Positions 36,860 to 45,412 of a stretch of 64,000 nucleotides of DNA are shown piece by piece. Made by a program: the position numbers and the translations under genes. Location: positions 558,001-622,000 of the forward strand of contig JADIYD010000014.1 in the NCBI GenBank assembly GCA_016705475.1, given 5' to 3'. Numbering within the stretch: position 1 is the first letter of the stretch; every line of letters begins with the position of its first letter. This DNA comes from Betaproteobacteria bacterium. GTDB lineage: Bacteria > Pseudomonadota > Gammaproteobacteria > Burkholderiales > Rhodocyclaceae. Under the pieces are notes generated by a model. It searched no databases, was not told the origin of the DNA, and saw only the letters and a program-made list of their open reading frames with translations.

Positions 36860-37749
36860 TGATCCCGATCCGCTACGTCGAACCGGTTTTCCGCCCGCCA
36901 AGCGAGGCGGAATCGCTGATCCTGCCGATAACCGATGGCTGCTCGTGGAACAAATGTACCTTCTGCGAGATGTACACGGCGCCGCAGAAGAAATTTCTGG
37001 CGCGCAGCGAAGACGAAGTGCTGGAAAGCATCCGTATGACCGGGCAGCGCTACGGCAGCGAGATTCGCCGTGTTTTTCTGGCTGATGGCGATGCGCTGGT
37101 GCTGCCGACGCGCCGCCTGATCTCCATCCTTGAGGCGATCCGCACCTACATGCCGGCCGTGCGGCGCATTTCGTCGTATTGCCTGCCACGCAACCTGCGC
37201 AAAAAGAGCCAGTCGGAAATCGACGAACTGGCCGCTGCCGGCCTCAAGATGGTTTATGTCGGCGCCGAATCGGGCGACGACGAGGTACTTGCTGCGGTCG
37301 ACAAGGGTGAAACCTTCGAAACGACCTGCGAGGCGCTCGACAAGCTCGGGACAGCCGGTATCACGCGTTCGGTCATGATCTTGAATGGCCTCGGCGGCAA
37401 GGCGCTGTCGATGCAGCACGCCGAAAACTCGGCGCGGCTGGCCAACGCGACGCAGCCGGAATATCTGGCCACGCTGGTTGTCAGCTTTCCGCAGGGCGAG
37501 GAGCGATTTCGGGCCGGTTTTCCTGGCTGGGAGCCGCTCGATCAGCACGAGCTGTTTGTCGAGATGGAGCGCTTTCTATCGCTGCTCGAATTGAAGCGGA
37601 CTGTTTTCCGCAGCGATCACGCCTCGAACTGGCTCGTGCTCAAGGGCACACTCGGTGCCGACAAGGAACGTCTGTTGCAGCAGGTCCGCCAGGCCATCGC
37701 TGCACCCGAAGCTGCCCGCCTGCGCCCGGCCTGGGCGCGGGGACTTTAA
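36859..37749 (+). CDS. Radical SAM protein
   Basis: 296 residues. The cluster motif is GCSWNKCTFCEMY, a CX4CX2C spacing (rather than the usual CX3CX2C) typical of this radical SAM subfamily. Further SAM-binding strands: FLADGDALVLP and GLKMVYVGAESGDDEVL; a C-terminal region with FPQGEERFRAGFPGWEPLD. No SPASM or B12 domain. Coupled by one base to the thioesterase. Reaction not predictable from sequence alone; the family is confident. Confidence 0.88.
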   Translation: MIPIRYVEPVFRPPSEAESLILPITDGCSWNKCTFCEMYTAPQKKFLARSEDEVLESIRMTGQRYGSEIRRVFLADGDALVLPTRRLISILEAIRTYMPAVRRISSYCLPRNLRKKSQSEIDELAAAGLKMVYVGAESGDDEVLAAVDKGETFETTCEALDKLGTAGITRSVMILNGLGGKALSMQHAENSARLANATQPEYLATLVVSFPQGEERFRAGFPGWEPLDQHELFVEMERFLSLLELKRTVFRSDHASNWLVLKGTLGADKERLLQQVRQAIAAPEAARLRPAWARGL

Positions 37750-38008
37750 CTGTCGAAGTTTCGGTGCTCTTGCAGTAGTCAAGGTGAAAAAACCCGGCCT
37801 GGTCGCCGTGCCTTGTGGCGTCGGGCCGCCCGTTCATCCTGTTGTACTTCAAATTTGAAAACGTCATACTGCCTTGGTAAGACCCTGCCGTTGATTCACC
37901 AAATGACGTATCAGGCAGGACTGATGGCCAGTGATTCCGTTGTCGCGGCCATGTAGCCAGTGCAGCCTGGCCATGAGCCGACTTGCGCTCAAACTTTGTG
38001 AGGAAATG

Positions 38009-40294
38009 ATGACCAATAAGATGATTCCCACGTTGGTATTGGCCGGACTTCTGACCGGCTGCGCGACGACCGTTACCCACACTTCGCTCACTGATAGCTC
38101 ACTGCTGGCCCAGGCTTCGTCAGGGGCGCTTGCCATCAGCGACGGGGCCGTCATTACCGACAACGATGCTTCCTTCCTGTCCAAAATCCGCCTGGTCGAG
38201 GAGGCAAAGTCTACGCTTGACCTGACTTACTTCATTTACGCCGATGACCAGAGCTCTTCGGTGCTCTCCGAGGCCCTGATCGCCGCAGCCCGGCGCGGGG
38301 TGAAGGTGCGCCTGCTTGTCGATTATCAAACCAATTACAAGCGCCTGGACATGTTCACGGCGATGGAACGACAAGGCAATTCGGGCAAGGGTAGCCTGGC
38401 GGTACGTTTTTACAACCGGCCGACGCGGAATATCGTCAAGGATGCCGTTTACATGACCTTGGGTTGTGGTCAGGCCGGGGCAGCCACCAAGGAGGCCTGC
38501 TCTGACGACAAGATGACGGCGGTGGAAAAGCTGTTTGCCGACGAGCAGATTGACGGCGTGCCCGCCGCAACCCTCAATGTTTCCAATGTCAATACCGGGC
38601 CTTCCGGGCTGCTGCTCTCGGGGCTCTATGGCAGGAATGCCAACCTGATGGCGCTGGCCATCCAGCAAGGTCAGAATATCGATCCCAAAGCTGCCGGCCA
38701 GGCCGGCAAGGCGACTCCCGAGCAAAAGGAAAGTCTCAAGAAGCTGGGCAAACTCTACTGGCAGTCGCGCACAGCCCCCGTCTTTCAGCGCGTGCAGGCG
38801 AACCTGGGGCTATTGATGGCGGAGCAGTTGTACGCCAGCCAGATCGTGCCGGTGAAAAACGAGCTGTTTTCAGCCCTGCCGATTGACCGCAAGTTCAGCG
38901 CCGAAGAAAAGCTGGACTGGGACCACATCACCGACTTCACTCACCAGAAACTCCTGCTTGCCGATTCGAGCCGGGTGCAACTGGGCGGGCGCAACGTCGA
39001 AAACTCCTACCACATGCACCCCAATCCGCTGATCGAAAAGTATGTCTTCATGGACACCGATCTGGTAGCGACGCTGACCGGCGATGGCGGCAAGGTCATC
39101 GCAAACGCTTTCGACGGGCTGTGGAACTTCAAGCGGATGGTGGCAACGCTGGGCGAGATTCGCACCCACGCTCCCGACGACGTGCTGTGGAATCTGGAAG
39201 CCTATACGACGGCTGAAAACGCCTGTGCCAAACAGCCACCGGGGGCCAAACATGAGGCCTGCGTCAACGGCAAGTTCAAGCTCGCTGCCATGAGTCTGGA
39301 TCAGCGCGTCGAAGCGGCGACCCAGCGCATGGCTCAGAATGCCAAGGCCTACAAGACGGCATACGCCGGAAAGATCCAGCCAAGCCAGCCTCTTGCCGTC
39401 GACCCCACTGCGCGCCTTTACTACCTTGAGAACCTGCCTTTCGACAAGCGCCTACCGCCAGCCAGTCGCGTTCGTCTCTACGGCGCCCAGACAGGGCAGG
39501 AGGGCGAGGGTGGCAAGCACATCACTGAAGTCTGGCTGCAGGCGCTTTCAGGCATCTGCAGCAAAGCGACCGTCGACCAACCCCAGATGGTCATTCTGCA
39601 CAGTGCCTATTTCTTCCCGCCGGCCAATCTCGCCTCCCGCCTGGCCGCCCTCGTCGATGGCAAGCAGGATTGTTCACATGTCACGGTTAGGGTGATCACC
39701 AATTCATTGGCCACCACGGACCTGACCCCGGTCAATTTGCTGGCCCGTCATGCCATCAAGGCATTTGCCGAGGTCACCGGCGTGCAGCACGGGGCCAGCC
39801 GGGCAGCACGTTTTGAATACTACGAATACCAACCGCCGGTCGGGAACCATAACCTCTCGCTGCACAGCAAGGTTTCACTCTTCGGTGACCAGCTGATCGT
39901 CGGCTCGGCCAACGCAGACGTGCGCAGCTACATGATGGACACCAACAACGCCATGCTGGTGAACAACGCGCCCAAGCTCGTCGCGGCCTATCGCAACTTC
40001 ATTGACAACATCCTGGCAACGCCGGGAAGGGTGAAGCAGGAAAACAGCTACTTTGTCAGCACGCCCCGCTCGACGATGATTCAGGAAGACTTGGAAAGTC
40101 TGCACGCGACACTCAAGAAATACCACATGGACAAGCGTTTGGATGCCGAGCAAATGAAGACACTGGATAGCCGCTTCCTGGGCTTGCTGGATGCGGCCTA
40201 CAACCTGACCCGGGCGGCCATTGATCCGAATGCCAGCGAAGCCGCTCGCCGCGACGCTCAGCAGAAATTCAATGACTTGTTCCAGCCGATTTGA
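38009..40294 (+). CDS. Phospholipase D family lipoprotein
   Basis: About 761 residues. Start ATG 38009 (or 38006) follows GTGAGGAA. Signal peptide MTNKMIPTLVLAGLLTGCA with lipobox LTGC indicates an outer-membrane or periplasmic lipoprotein. The PLD fold is seen at LTYFIYADDQSSSVLSEALI and VRLLVDYQTNYKRLD; first HKD motif HQKLLLAD near residue 312 with GGRNVENSY, second HSKVSLFGD near 618 with VGSANADVRS. In the second motif five residues separate Lys and Asp instead of four. About 250 residues between the halves (a long Ala/Lys-rich stretch) exceed the usual family length. Substrate could be phospholipid or cardiolipin-like; unproven. Confidence 0.88.
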   Translation: MTNKMIPTLVLAGLLTGCATTVTHTSLTDSSLLAQASSGALAISDGAVITDNDASFLSKIRLVEEAKSTLDLTYFIYADDQSSSVLSEALIAAARRGVKVRLLVDYQTNYKRLDMFTAMERQGNSGKGSLAVRFYNRPTRNIVKDAVYMTLGCGQAGAATKEACSDDKMTAVEKLFADEQIDGVPAATLNVSNVNTGPSGLLLSGLYGRNANLMALAIQQGQNIDPKAAGQAGKATPEQKESLKKLGKLYWQSRTAPVFQRVQANLGLLMAEQLYASQIVPVKNELFSALPIDRKFSAEEKLDWDHITDFTHQKLLLADSSRVQLGGRNVENSYHMHPNPLIEKYVFMDTDLVATLTGDGGKVIANAFDGLWNFKRMVATLGEIRTHAPDDVLWNLEAYTTAENACAKQPPGAKHEACVNGKFKLAAMSLDQRVEAATQRMAQNAKAYKTAYAGKIQPSQPLAVDPTARLYYLENLPFDKRLPPASRVRLYGAQTGQEGEGGKHITEVWLQALSGICSKATVDQPQMVILHSAYFFPPANLASRLAALVDGKQDCSHVTVRVITNSLATTDLTPVNLLARHAIKAFAEVTGVQHGASRAARFEYYEYQPPVGNHNLSLHSKVSLFGDQLIVGSANADVRSYMMDTNNAMLVNNAPKLVAAYRNFIDNILATPGRVKQENSYFVSTPRSTMIQEDLESLHATLKKYHMDKRLDAEQMKTLDSRFLGLLDAAYNLTRAAIDPNASEAARRDAQQKFNDLFQPI

Positions 40295-40656
40295 TCGTCA
40301 GGCGATTTTCTGTTTATTTGGCAGGGGTTCCCCGGCAGCGCGGAACCCCAAGCCAGCCGAAACTATTTCATTTTTAGCCGAAATTTCCGGTTGACCGTGG
40401 AAGGCAGCCGGATAGCTCTCGCCCATGAAACGCCATTTACTCTGAGGGCGAGGGACGTTGTTGGGACGGGTTCTATCAGCCGAGTCCGCGCCAGTTTCAT
40501 ATATCGTTTTCCTGGGAATGCCTCCCCTGTGGGTGGGCATGAAAGAGGCGTGACCATGCCTTCAGCTCGTCGCCAGTTGCCATGCTTCGGCACCCGCCCA
40601 AGCTGCAGCCTGAGTCGAACTGGGCTATCATTCTGCAATTGCCGAGGACTGAAGCG
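40295..40656. other. Intergenic stretch with one dispersed repeat
   Basis: 362 bases between the PLD lipoprotein and the SEC-C protein. Besides the repeat at 40366-40403, nothing with a ribosome-binding site is seen; ORFs here are shadows. Confidence 0.4.
40366..40403 (+). repeat. Dispersed ~37-bp repeat, copy 4
   Basis: Forward copy TTTCATTTTTAGCCGAAA then TTTCCGGTTGACCGTGGAAG, between the PLD and SEC-C genes. Confidence 0.8.
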
Positions 40657-41352
40657 ATGAACCCAACACCCCTGACCGATGCCGATCTTGACCGGCTTGA
40701 AGAACTGCTCGAATCCGACGCTTTCCAGGGCGAGGCCATGCGCCTCGACGAAATCCAGGCCATGCTCTGCGCCGTCGTCAGCGCCCCCGAGCCGGTTCCT
40801 CCCGCCATCTGGCTGACCGAGGCCCTCGGCAAGGGCCTCGAAGCCGGCGGCAACCCGGATGTCGAAGCTGCGCTCGAATTGCTCATGCGCCTCAACAACG
40901 ACCTCGCCGCCGCGCTACTGGCCGACGAGACGATTGCTCCGGTGCTCTATCCGCTCGATGAAAGCTGTACCGAATACGACTACGAAGCCTGGGCCGATTC
41001 CTACGTTTTCGGTGCCGGTCTGGCCGGCGACTGGTACGAAATGGCCGGCAAACACGCCGACGACCTCTCCGAACTGCTCGAGCCCATGTTCGTGCTCAAC
41101 GGCATGCTCAAGGAAGACGCCGAAAAGAGCGGCGAACGCTGGTTCCCGCCCGCCGAAGAAGCCCGTCTGGTCGCCGATATCCAGGAAAACCTGCCAGTCA
41201 TCGTCCAGACCCTCTACAACTTCTGGCGCAACAAGCGAACCGGCGGCACCGTCCAGCGCGAAACCGACAAAGCCGGCCGCAACGACCCTTGCCCCTGCGG
41301 CAGCGGCAAGAAATTCAAGCAGTGCTGCGGTAGCCCGGAAAAGCTAAATTGA
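40657..41352 (+). CDS. UPF0149/YecA-family protein with SEC-C motif
   Basis: 231 residues from ATG 40657 (MNPTPLTDADLDRLEELLES), after GAGGACTGAAG. The body matches UPF0149/YecA (MRLDEIQAMLCAVVSAPEPV, YEAWADSYVFGAGLAGDWYEM). The C-terminus GRNDPCPCGSGKKFKQCCG is a complete SEC-C zinc motif, the metal- and SecB/ribosome-interacting element also found at the end of SecA. Function in protein export or ribosome association is inferred from the motif. It is followed by an intrinsic terminator. Confidence 0.92.
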   Translation: MNPTPLTDADLDRLEELLESDAFQGEAMRLDEIQAMLCAVVSAPEPVPPAIWLTEALGKGLEAGGNPDVEAALELLMRLNNDLAAALLADETIAPVLYPLDESCTEYDYEAWADSYVFGAGLAGDWYEMAGKHADDLSELLEPMFVLNGMLKEDAEKSGERWFPPAEEARLVADIQENLPVIVQTLYNFWRNKRTGGTVQRETDKAGRNDPCPCGSGKKFKQCCGSPEKLN

Positions 41353-41395
41353 TTAGCGCCTTGCCGGCTTTATACGCGGCATGATCGTTGCAACA

Positions 41396-41420
41396 AAGAG
41401 CCCCGAAAGGGGCTTTGTCT
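41396..41420 (+). terminator. Intrinsic terminator after the SEC-C gene
   Basis: AAAGAGCCCC GAAA GGGGCTTTG hairpin with a GAAA tetraloop followed by TCTTTC, 45 bases past the stop. Confidence 0.75.
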
Positions 41421-41781
41421 TTCCTGGCTGGGGAGCTTCTGCAACCGGCCAAGTCCGGCCGCTGGCTATGCATTTGTCAGTAGGCAAGACTCAGTATTTT
41501 CCAGCCCGTTTATTCTTGCTGACGAATGGCTCTTGCTGGCCGGGTTCCGGCAGTGAGGTCATCAATTTGCTCGCCTAATAGCTGCCACTCAACTTGGTCA
41601 CCAGGCACGACGCCAGCAGAAATTGAAACGTAACCTCGACCGGCCGATTGTGGCCGAGTACGGCCATATACCCATCGCAAAACCAATCTCCTGAACTGAT
41701 TGGGTAGGTGATCTTCACCGATTAATCTTTGTGCGAAATGGCGGTCAAGTCAGGTGATATTCTGCAATGCACCTTTTGGTA
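41421..41781. other. Intergenic stretch without recognised feature
   Basis: 361 bases between the SEC-C terminator and the LysR stop. No convincing gene, RNA or repeat copy seen. Confidence 0.35.
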
Positions 41782-42708
41782 CTAGGCAGCCTCTGGCCGC
41801 TCCCACGGGGGCTGGGGATTGAACAGCTTTTCCAGTTCGTCAAGAAAGACCCGGACTTTCGGAACGCGGACCCGGTTTGGCGTGTAGCAGGCGTAGAGAT
41901 AACGGCCGAGGCTACTGAGCGGCTCGAGATCGTCGAAGATCTTGCGAAGTTCACCGCGGGCCAGTGCCGGGCCACACAGGTAGGTCGGCAACATGCCAAT
42001 GCCATGCCCAGCCAATACGGCATTCATGACGCAATCGATGTCGTTGAACAGGAATTTGCTCGTGACCGGCACGCTGACTTCCTCTCCTTGGGCGTCGATC
42101 AGTCGCCATATTCGGCTTTCGTTGAGCTGCAACAAACTGAAGCAGGCGTGGTGTGCCAGTTCGTGCGGTGTTCGAGGTTCACCGTGGGCGGCAAAATAGC
42201 CTGGTGTCGCGCAAATAACGCGCTTCATATGAACTAGCTTGCGGGCGACGGCATCCTCCGGCGGCGTCTTGGTCAGGCGCAGCGCTAGGTCGATGTTTTC
42301 TTCGACCAGATCGACCAGATGATCGGTTAGGACCAGTTCGCAATTCAGGTCGGGGTATTTGGCAACAATGATCGGCAGCAGCGGCGCGATATACATGCGC
42401 CCGAAGGTGATCGAGGCACTGATGCGCAGAACGCCGTGCGGCGCATCGCCCATGTTTCTGACCGCAACTTCGGTGCTGTGGATCGCCTCCAGCGCGCGCA
42501 GGGCGTGCTGGTGAAAAATCTCGCCAGAGGGCGTCAGGCTGATCTTGCGGGTGGATCGTTCAAAGAGGCGGACGCCGAAGGCGCGCTCAAGATCGCCGAT
42601 TTGCTTGCTGATCTGCGCCCGGGTACAGTCCAGCCGACGCGCCGCAGCAGCCATACTGCCCGTTTCCACCACTTTGACGAAGCTTTCCCAGCTATTGAGC
42701 CATTGCAT
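41782..42708 (-). CDS. LysR-family transcriptional regulator
   Basis: 308 residues. N-terminal winged helix-turn-helix: WESFVKVVETGSMAAAARRL, TRAQISKQIGDLERAFGVRLFERSTRKISLTPSG, residues 1-62. The remainder is the two-lobed effector-binding domain (LRISASITFGRMYIAPLLPI, LVEENIDLALRL, CVMNAVLAGHGIGMLPTY). It is divergent from the MFS gene with a 102-base shared intergenic region, so by the usual LysR logic it should control the MFS-thioesterase pair. The inducer is unknown. Confidence 0.95.
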   Translation of the reverse strand: MQWLNSWESFVKVVETGSMAAAARRLDCTRAQISKQIGDLERAFGVRLFERSTRKISLTPSGEIFHQHALRALEAIHSTEVAVRNMGDAPHGVLRISASITFGRMYIAPLLPIIVAKYPDLNCELVLTDHLVDLVEENIDLALRLTKTPPEDAVARKLVHMKRVICATPGYFAAHGEPRTPHELAHHACFSLLQLNESRIWRLIDAQGEEVSVPVTSKFLFNDIDCVMNAVLAGHGIGMLPTYLCGPALARGELRKIFDDLEPLSSLGRYLYACYTPNRVRVPKVRVFLDELEKLFNPQPPWERPEAA

Positions 42709-42735
42709 TTTGTCAATGATCCGTTGACGTTGTGG

Positions 42736-42747
42736 CGATAATTATCG
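42736..42747. promoter_or_regulatory. Candidate LysR operator
   Basis: Perfect 12-base palindrome CGATAATTATCG in the divergent lysR-MFS intergenic region, 28 bases upstream of the LysR start codon. Centre and symmetry fit a regulator site. Confidence 0.45.
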
Positions 42748-42810
42748 GCTTTTTGCCAATGATTTTGCTAGGTATAGTTTCACCACAATAACAAACCGCA
42801 GGAAATAGCC

Positions 42811-44025
42811 ATGTTGCGCTCCCTGAGTCGCCCCGATGTTCTGGTCGTTACGCTGGCCGCCGCCGGCATCATGATGGTTACGATGGGTTCCCGCCAGTCG
42901 CTAGGGCTGTTCATCGGGCCAATCGAGGCAACGACCGGCATGGGCATTGCCAGCATCAGCCTGGCCCTGGCCATCGGGCAGTTCACCTGGGGTGCCATTC
43001 AGCCGGTGGCCGGCGCTGTCGCCGATCGCTACGGCGCGCGTGCCGTGCTGATTGGCGGCTTACTCATTCTGGCGCTGGGTTCGGCGATTACACCGTTCGT
43101 GACTAGCGGTTTCGGGCTGATGATTTCGCTCGGTTTGCTCTCGGCCATGGGTTCCGGGATAGGCAGTTTTTCGGTACTGATCGGCGCCGCCGCCCAGCGC
43201 CTGCCGCTGGAGTCCCGCGGTACGGCCTCCGGGGTGATCAACGCCGGCGGCTCTTTCGGCCAGTTCGTTTTTGCGCCCATTCTGCAAAAGCTGATCCAGG
43301 GCGTGGGCTGGATGGGGGCGATGTGGGCCATGGCATTGATGACGCTGGCGGCCTTGCCGCTGGTTGGCAGACTGACCAGGCCGGTCGAGGGGCAGGTCAC
43401 GCATGTGCACGAAGAGGGCGGGCTGAAGCGGGCGGTCGGCAAGGCCATGACGGACCGCAGCTATCTTTTGCTGCATGCCGGTTTCTTCACCTGCGGTTTC
43501 CACATTGCCTTTCTCGTCACCCATCTGCCGGGCGAGGTGAATCTGTGCGGCTTGCCGCCCGCCGTCGCCAGTTGGTCGCTGGCCATCATCGGGCTGGCCA
43601 ATATTTTCGGCAGCCTGTATGCCGGGTCCTGTGTCGCCAAATACCGCAGCAAGTACGTCCTGGCGGCGATGTATGCCTCGCGGGCCGTGCTGATTGCCTT
43701 GTACCTGATGGCACCGCGCACCGAACTGACTTTCTATCTGTTTGCTGCCGGCCTGGGCTTCACCTGGCTGGCCACCGTACCGCCGACCGCGGCGATTGTC
43801 GGCAAGCTGTTCGGGATCCGCTATCTGGCCACCTTGTTCGGCCTGACCCTGCTCAGTCACCAGATCGGCGGCTTTCTCGGCGCCTATCTGGGCGGGCTGA
43901 CAATCAGCCGTTTCGGCGACTTCGGCTGGATGTGGTACGCCGACATAGCCTTGGCCGTATTGGCCGCGGTCATCAATTTGCCGATCCGCGAAGCCCCGGT
44001 CGAAGCGAAGCTGGCAATTGCCTGA
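42811..44025 (+). CDS. MFS transporter
   Basis: 404 residues, 12 hydrophobic segments expected. Characteristic features: MGSRQSLGLFIGPIEATTGM near the N-terminus, the loop 2-3 motif GAVADRYGARAVLIGG (MFS signature GxxxDRxGxR), and the central loop TRPVEGQVTHVHEEGG before the second six-helix bundle. It resembles the oxalate/formate- and monocarboxylate-type antiporter branch. Followed 24 bases later by a thioesterase gene with the same orientation. The regulator is the divergent LysR. Substrate unknown, plausibly an organic acid. Confidence 0.9.
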   Translation: MLRSLSRPDVLVVTLAAAGIMMVTMGSRQSLGLFIGPIEATTGMGIASISLALAIGQFTWGAIQPVAGAVADRYGARAVLIGGLLILALGSAITPFVTSGFGLMISLGLLSAMGSGIGSFSVLIGAAAQRLPLESRGTASGVINAGGSFGQFVFAPILQKLIQGVGWMGAMWAMALMTLAALPLVGRLTRPVEGQVTHVHEEGGLKRAVGKAMTDRSYLLLHAGFFTCGFHIAFLVTHLPGEVNLCGLPPAVASWSLAIIGLANIFGSLYAGSCVAKYRSKYVLAAMYASRAVLIALYLMAPRTELTFYLFAAGLGFTWLATVPPTAAIVGKLFGIRYLATLFGLTLLSHQIGGFLGAYLGGLTISRFGDFGWMWYADIALAVLAAVINLPIREAPVEAKLAIA

Positions 44026-44049
44026 AAACGAAACTTAAGGAGTCTTACC

Positions 44050-44481
44050 ATGAGCAATTTGCGTCAGGATGTGTCGATCAGTGTGCTGAATGAACGCGGC
44101 GGCGAGTACCTACCTGGTTACCTTGGCATCGAGATGCTCGAACTGGCTTCCGGAACATTAAGGAGTCGGATGCCGGTCAAGAAGCTGCACTTCGCACCCA
44201 ACGATTTCCTCCATGCGGCCAGTATCGTGGCACTTGCCGATACGACCTGCGGCTACGCGACGATCGCCCACCTTCCGGAGGGGGCCCATTCTTTCACCAC
44301 CATCGAATTGAAGAGCAATCATCTCGGTACGGTGAAGGATGGCAGCATTGCCTGCGTTGCGACGGCGCAGCATCTCGGGCGCAATACGCAGGTCTGGGAT
44401 GCGGTTGTGACCGATGAGGTAACAGGCCGGAAGATTGCGCTGTTTCGCTGCACGCAGATGATTCTTTGGCCGAAAGCCTGA
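44050..44481 (+). CDS. PaaI-type hotdog thioesterase
   Basis: 143 residues, ATG preceded by AAGGAG. Motifs YLGIEMLELASGTLRSRMPV, NDFLHAASIVALADTTCGYA (the PaaI-family HGG-like site is HAAS here) and LKSNHLGTVKDGSIACVATA. Its location directly behind the MFS gene suggests that it acts on the CoA thioester of the transported acid or a derivative, which is inference. Confidence 0.87.
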   Translation: MSNLRQDVSISVLNERGGEYLPGYLGIEMLELASGTLRSRMPVKKLHFAPNDFLHAASIVALADTTCGYATIAHLPEGAHSFTTIELKSNHLGTVKDGSIACVATAQHLGRNTQVWDAVVTDEVTGRKIALFRCTQMILWPKA

Positions 44482-45061
44482 TATTTCCGTCGTGTCACGC
44501 ATGGGCCGTCAGGAAATCAATGATTGGCTCTATTCCTTAGCAGTGAGATCCTTGCATTGGCCTAGCTAAACCAATTCGTGTAATTTTCCGTTCGTTAGTT
44601 ACGATATCGTGGCGAGTTTTTCAGTTCGTAACAGTCCCTTGTTTTGCAGCAAAAACTCTTAAAAGTTTTGCAGGGCCGTGACCGCTACGGAATATCACCC
44701 GAGTTGACCATAGCATCTCACTAATGCTGACCAGCGAATATCTGGAACATGATCAGTTCGGCACAGCGACTAAACAATTGTCATCAGGCGGCACTCGGCC
44801 AATGGCCGCTGAGGGCACAACAGAGCCACTCGCTGGCGTTCTGCGACTAGAAATGCCCATGGGTTTTACGCGGAACTGCTGGCTGCTCTGTGGAGAAGTA
44901 TACCAGGTCCCCGAAGACATCCTGGCTGCAGCACGAAAATGCCGACTAAAGATCGCCGCCTTGTTGCTGCGCCTGGGCGAGGCGCATGGCTTGCCAATTC
45001 TGGCTGGGCGCTGAACCTGTCGGCGTGATTGGGGTTTGTTGGGGCTGATTTTGCGACACGC
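44482..45061. other. Intergenic stretch, no convincing gene
   Basis: 580 bases, in part AT-richer (44520-44660). A 96-codon plus-strand ORF (44724-45014) has no recognisable homology and no ribosome-binding site; I would not annotate it. Confidence 0.4.
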
Positions 45062-45244
45062 CTAGCGCTCGGCGATGGTCAGCGGGGTGATGTCGGTGCG
45101 GCAGAGTCCCGCCAGTTCGGCTACGACGCGGTTTATTCCGTTGCCAACCAACCACCAGGCTTGCCCGTAGGAGCGCACCGTCACACCGTGCTCGGCGCAC
45201 ATCTGAATCGCCTTCTGGCGCAGTTCTTCGATTTTGTTTGTCAT
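45062..45244 (-). CDS. Small hypothetical protein (60 aa)
   Basis: 60 residues: MTNKIEELRQKAIQMCAEHG followed by VTVRSYGQAWWLVGNGINRV and an acidic/basic tail ending LTIAER. The pattern looks like protein (a compact helix-strand unit with a WWLVG core), but there is only a weak ribosome-binding site and no family recognised. Flanked by AT-rich intergenic DNA. Confidence 0.5.
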   Translation of the reverse strand: MTNKIEELRQKAIQMCAEHGVTVRSYGQAWWLVGNGINRVVAELAGLCRTDITPLTIAER

Positions 45245-45377
45245 TTGATATCCGTTTTGTCATTGTCTCCAGCGACACGGACTTTACCTGATATTTATTA
45301 CGGGTATTTTACAAAACTTCACTGGTGATCAAGGGTTTACCCCTTTTTTGACTGCAGGCCCTCAACACTTGAGCCAC

Positions 45378-45407
45378 AAAAAAGCCGTTCTTTCGAACGG
45401 CTTTTTT
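45378..45407. terminator. Bidirectional intrinsic terminator
   Basis: Hairpin AAGCCGTTC TTTC GAACGGCTT flanked by A-run and T-run (AAAA on the left, TTTTTT on the right), directly after the protease stop on the minus strand. Confidence 0.9.
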
Positions 45408-45412
45408 CGCGT

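Noticed and set aside
42811..43860. Minus-strand ORF of 266 codons opposite the MFS gene
   Set aside because: Shadow; Gln/Gly-rich reading typical of the antisense strand.
44724..45014. 96-codon plus-strand ORF in the intergenic region
   Set aside because: No ribosome-binding site, no recognisable motif and composition unlike neighbours; left as intergenic.
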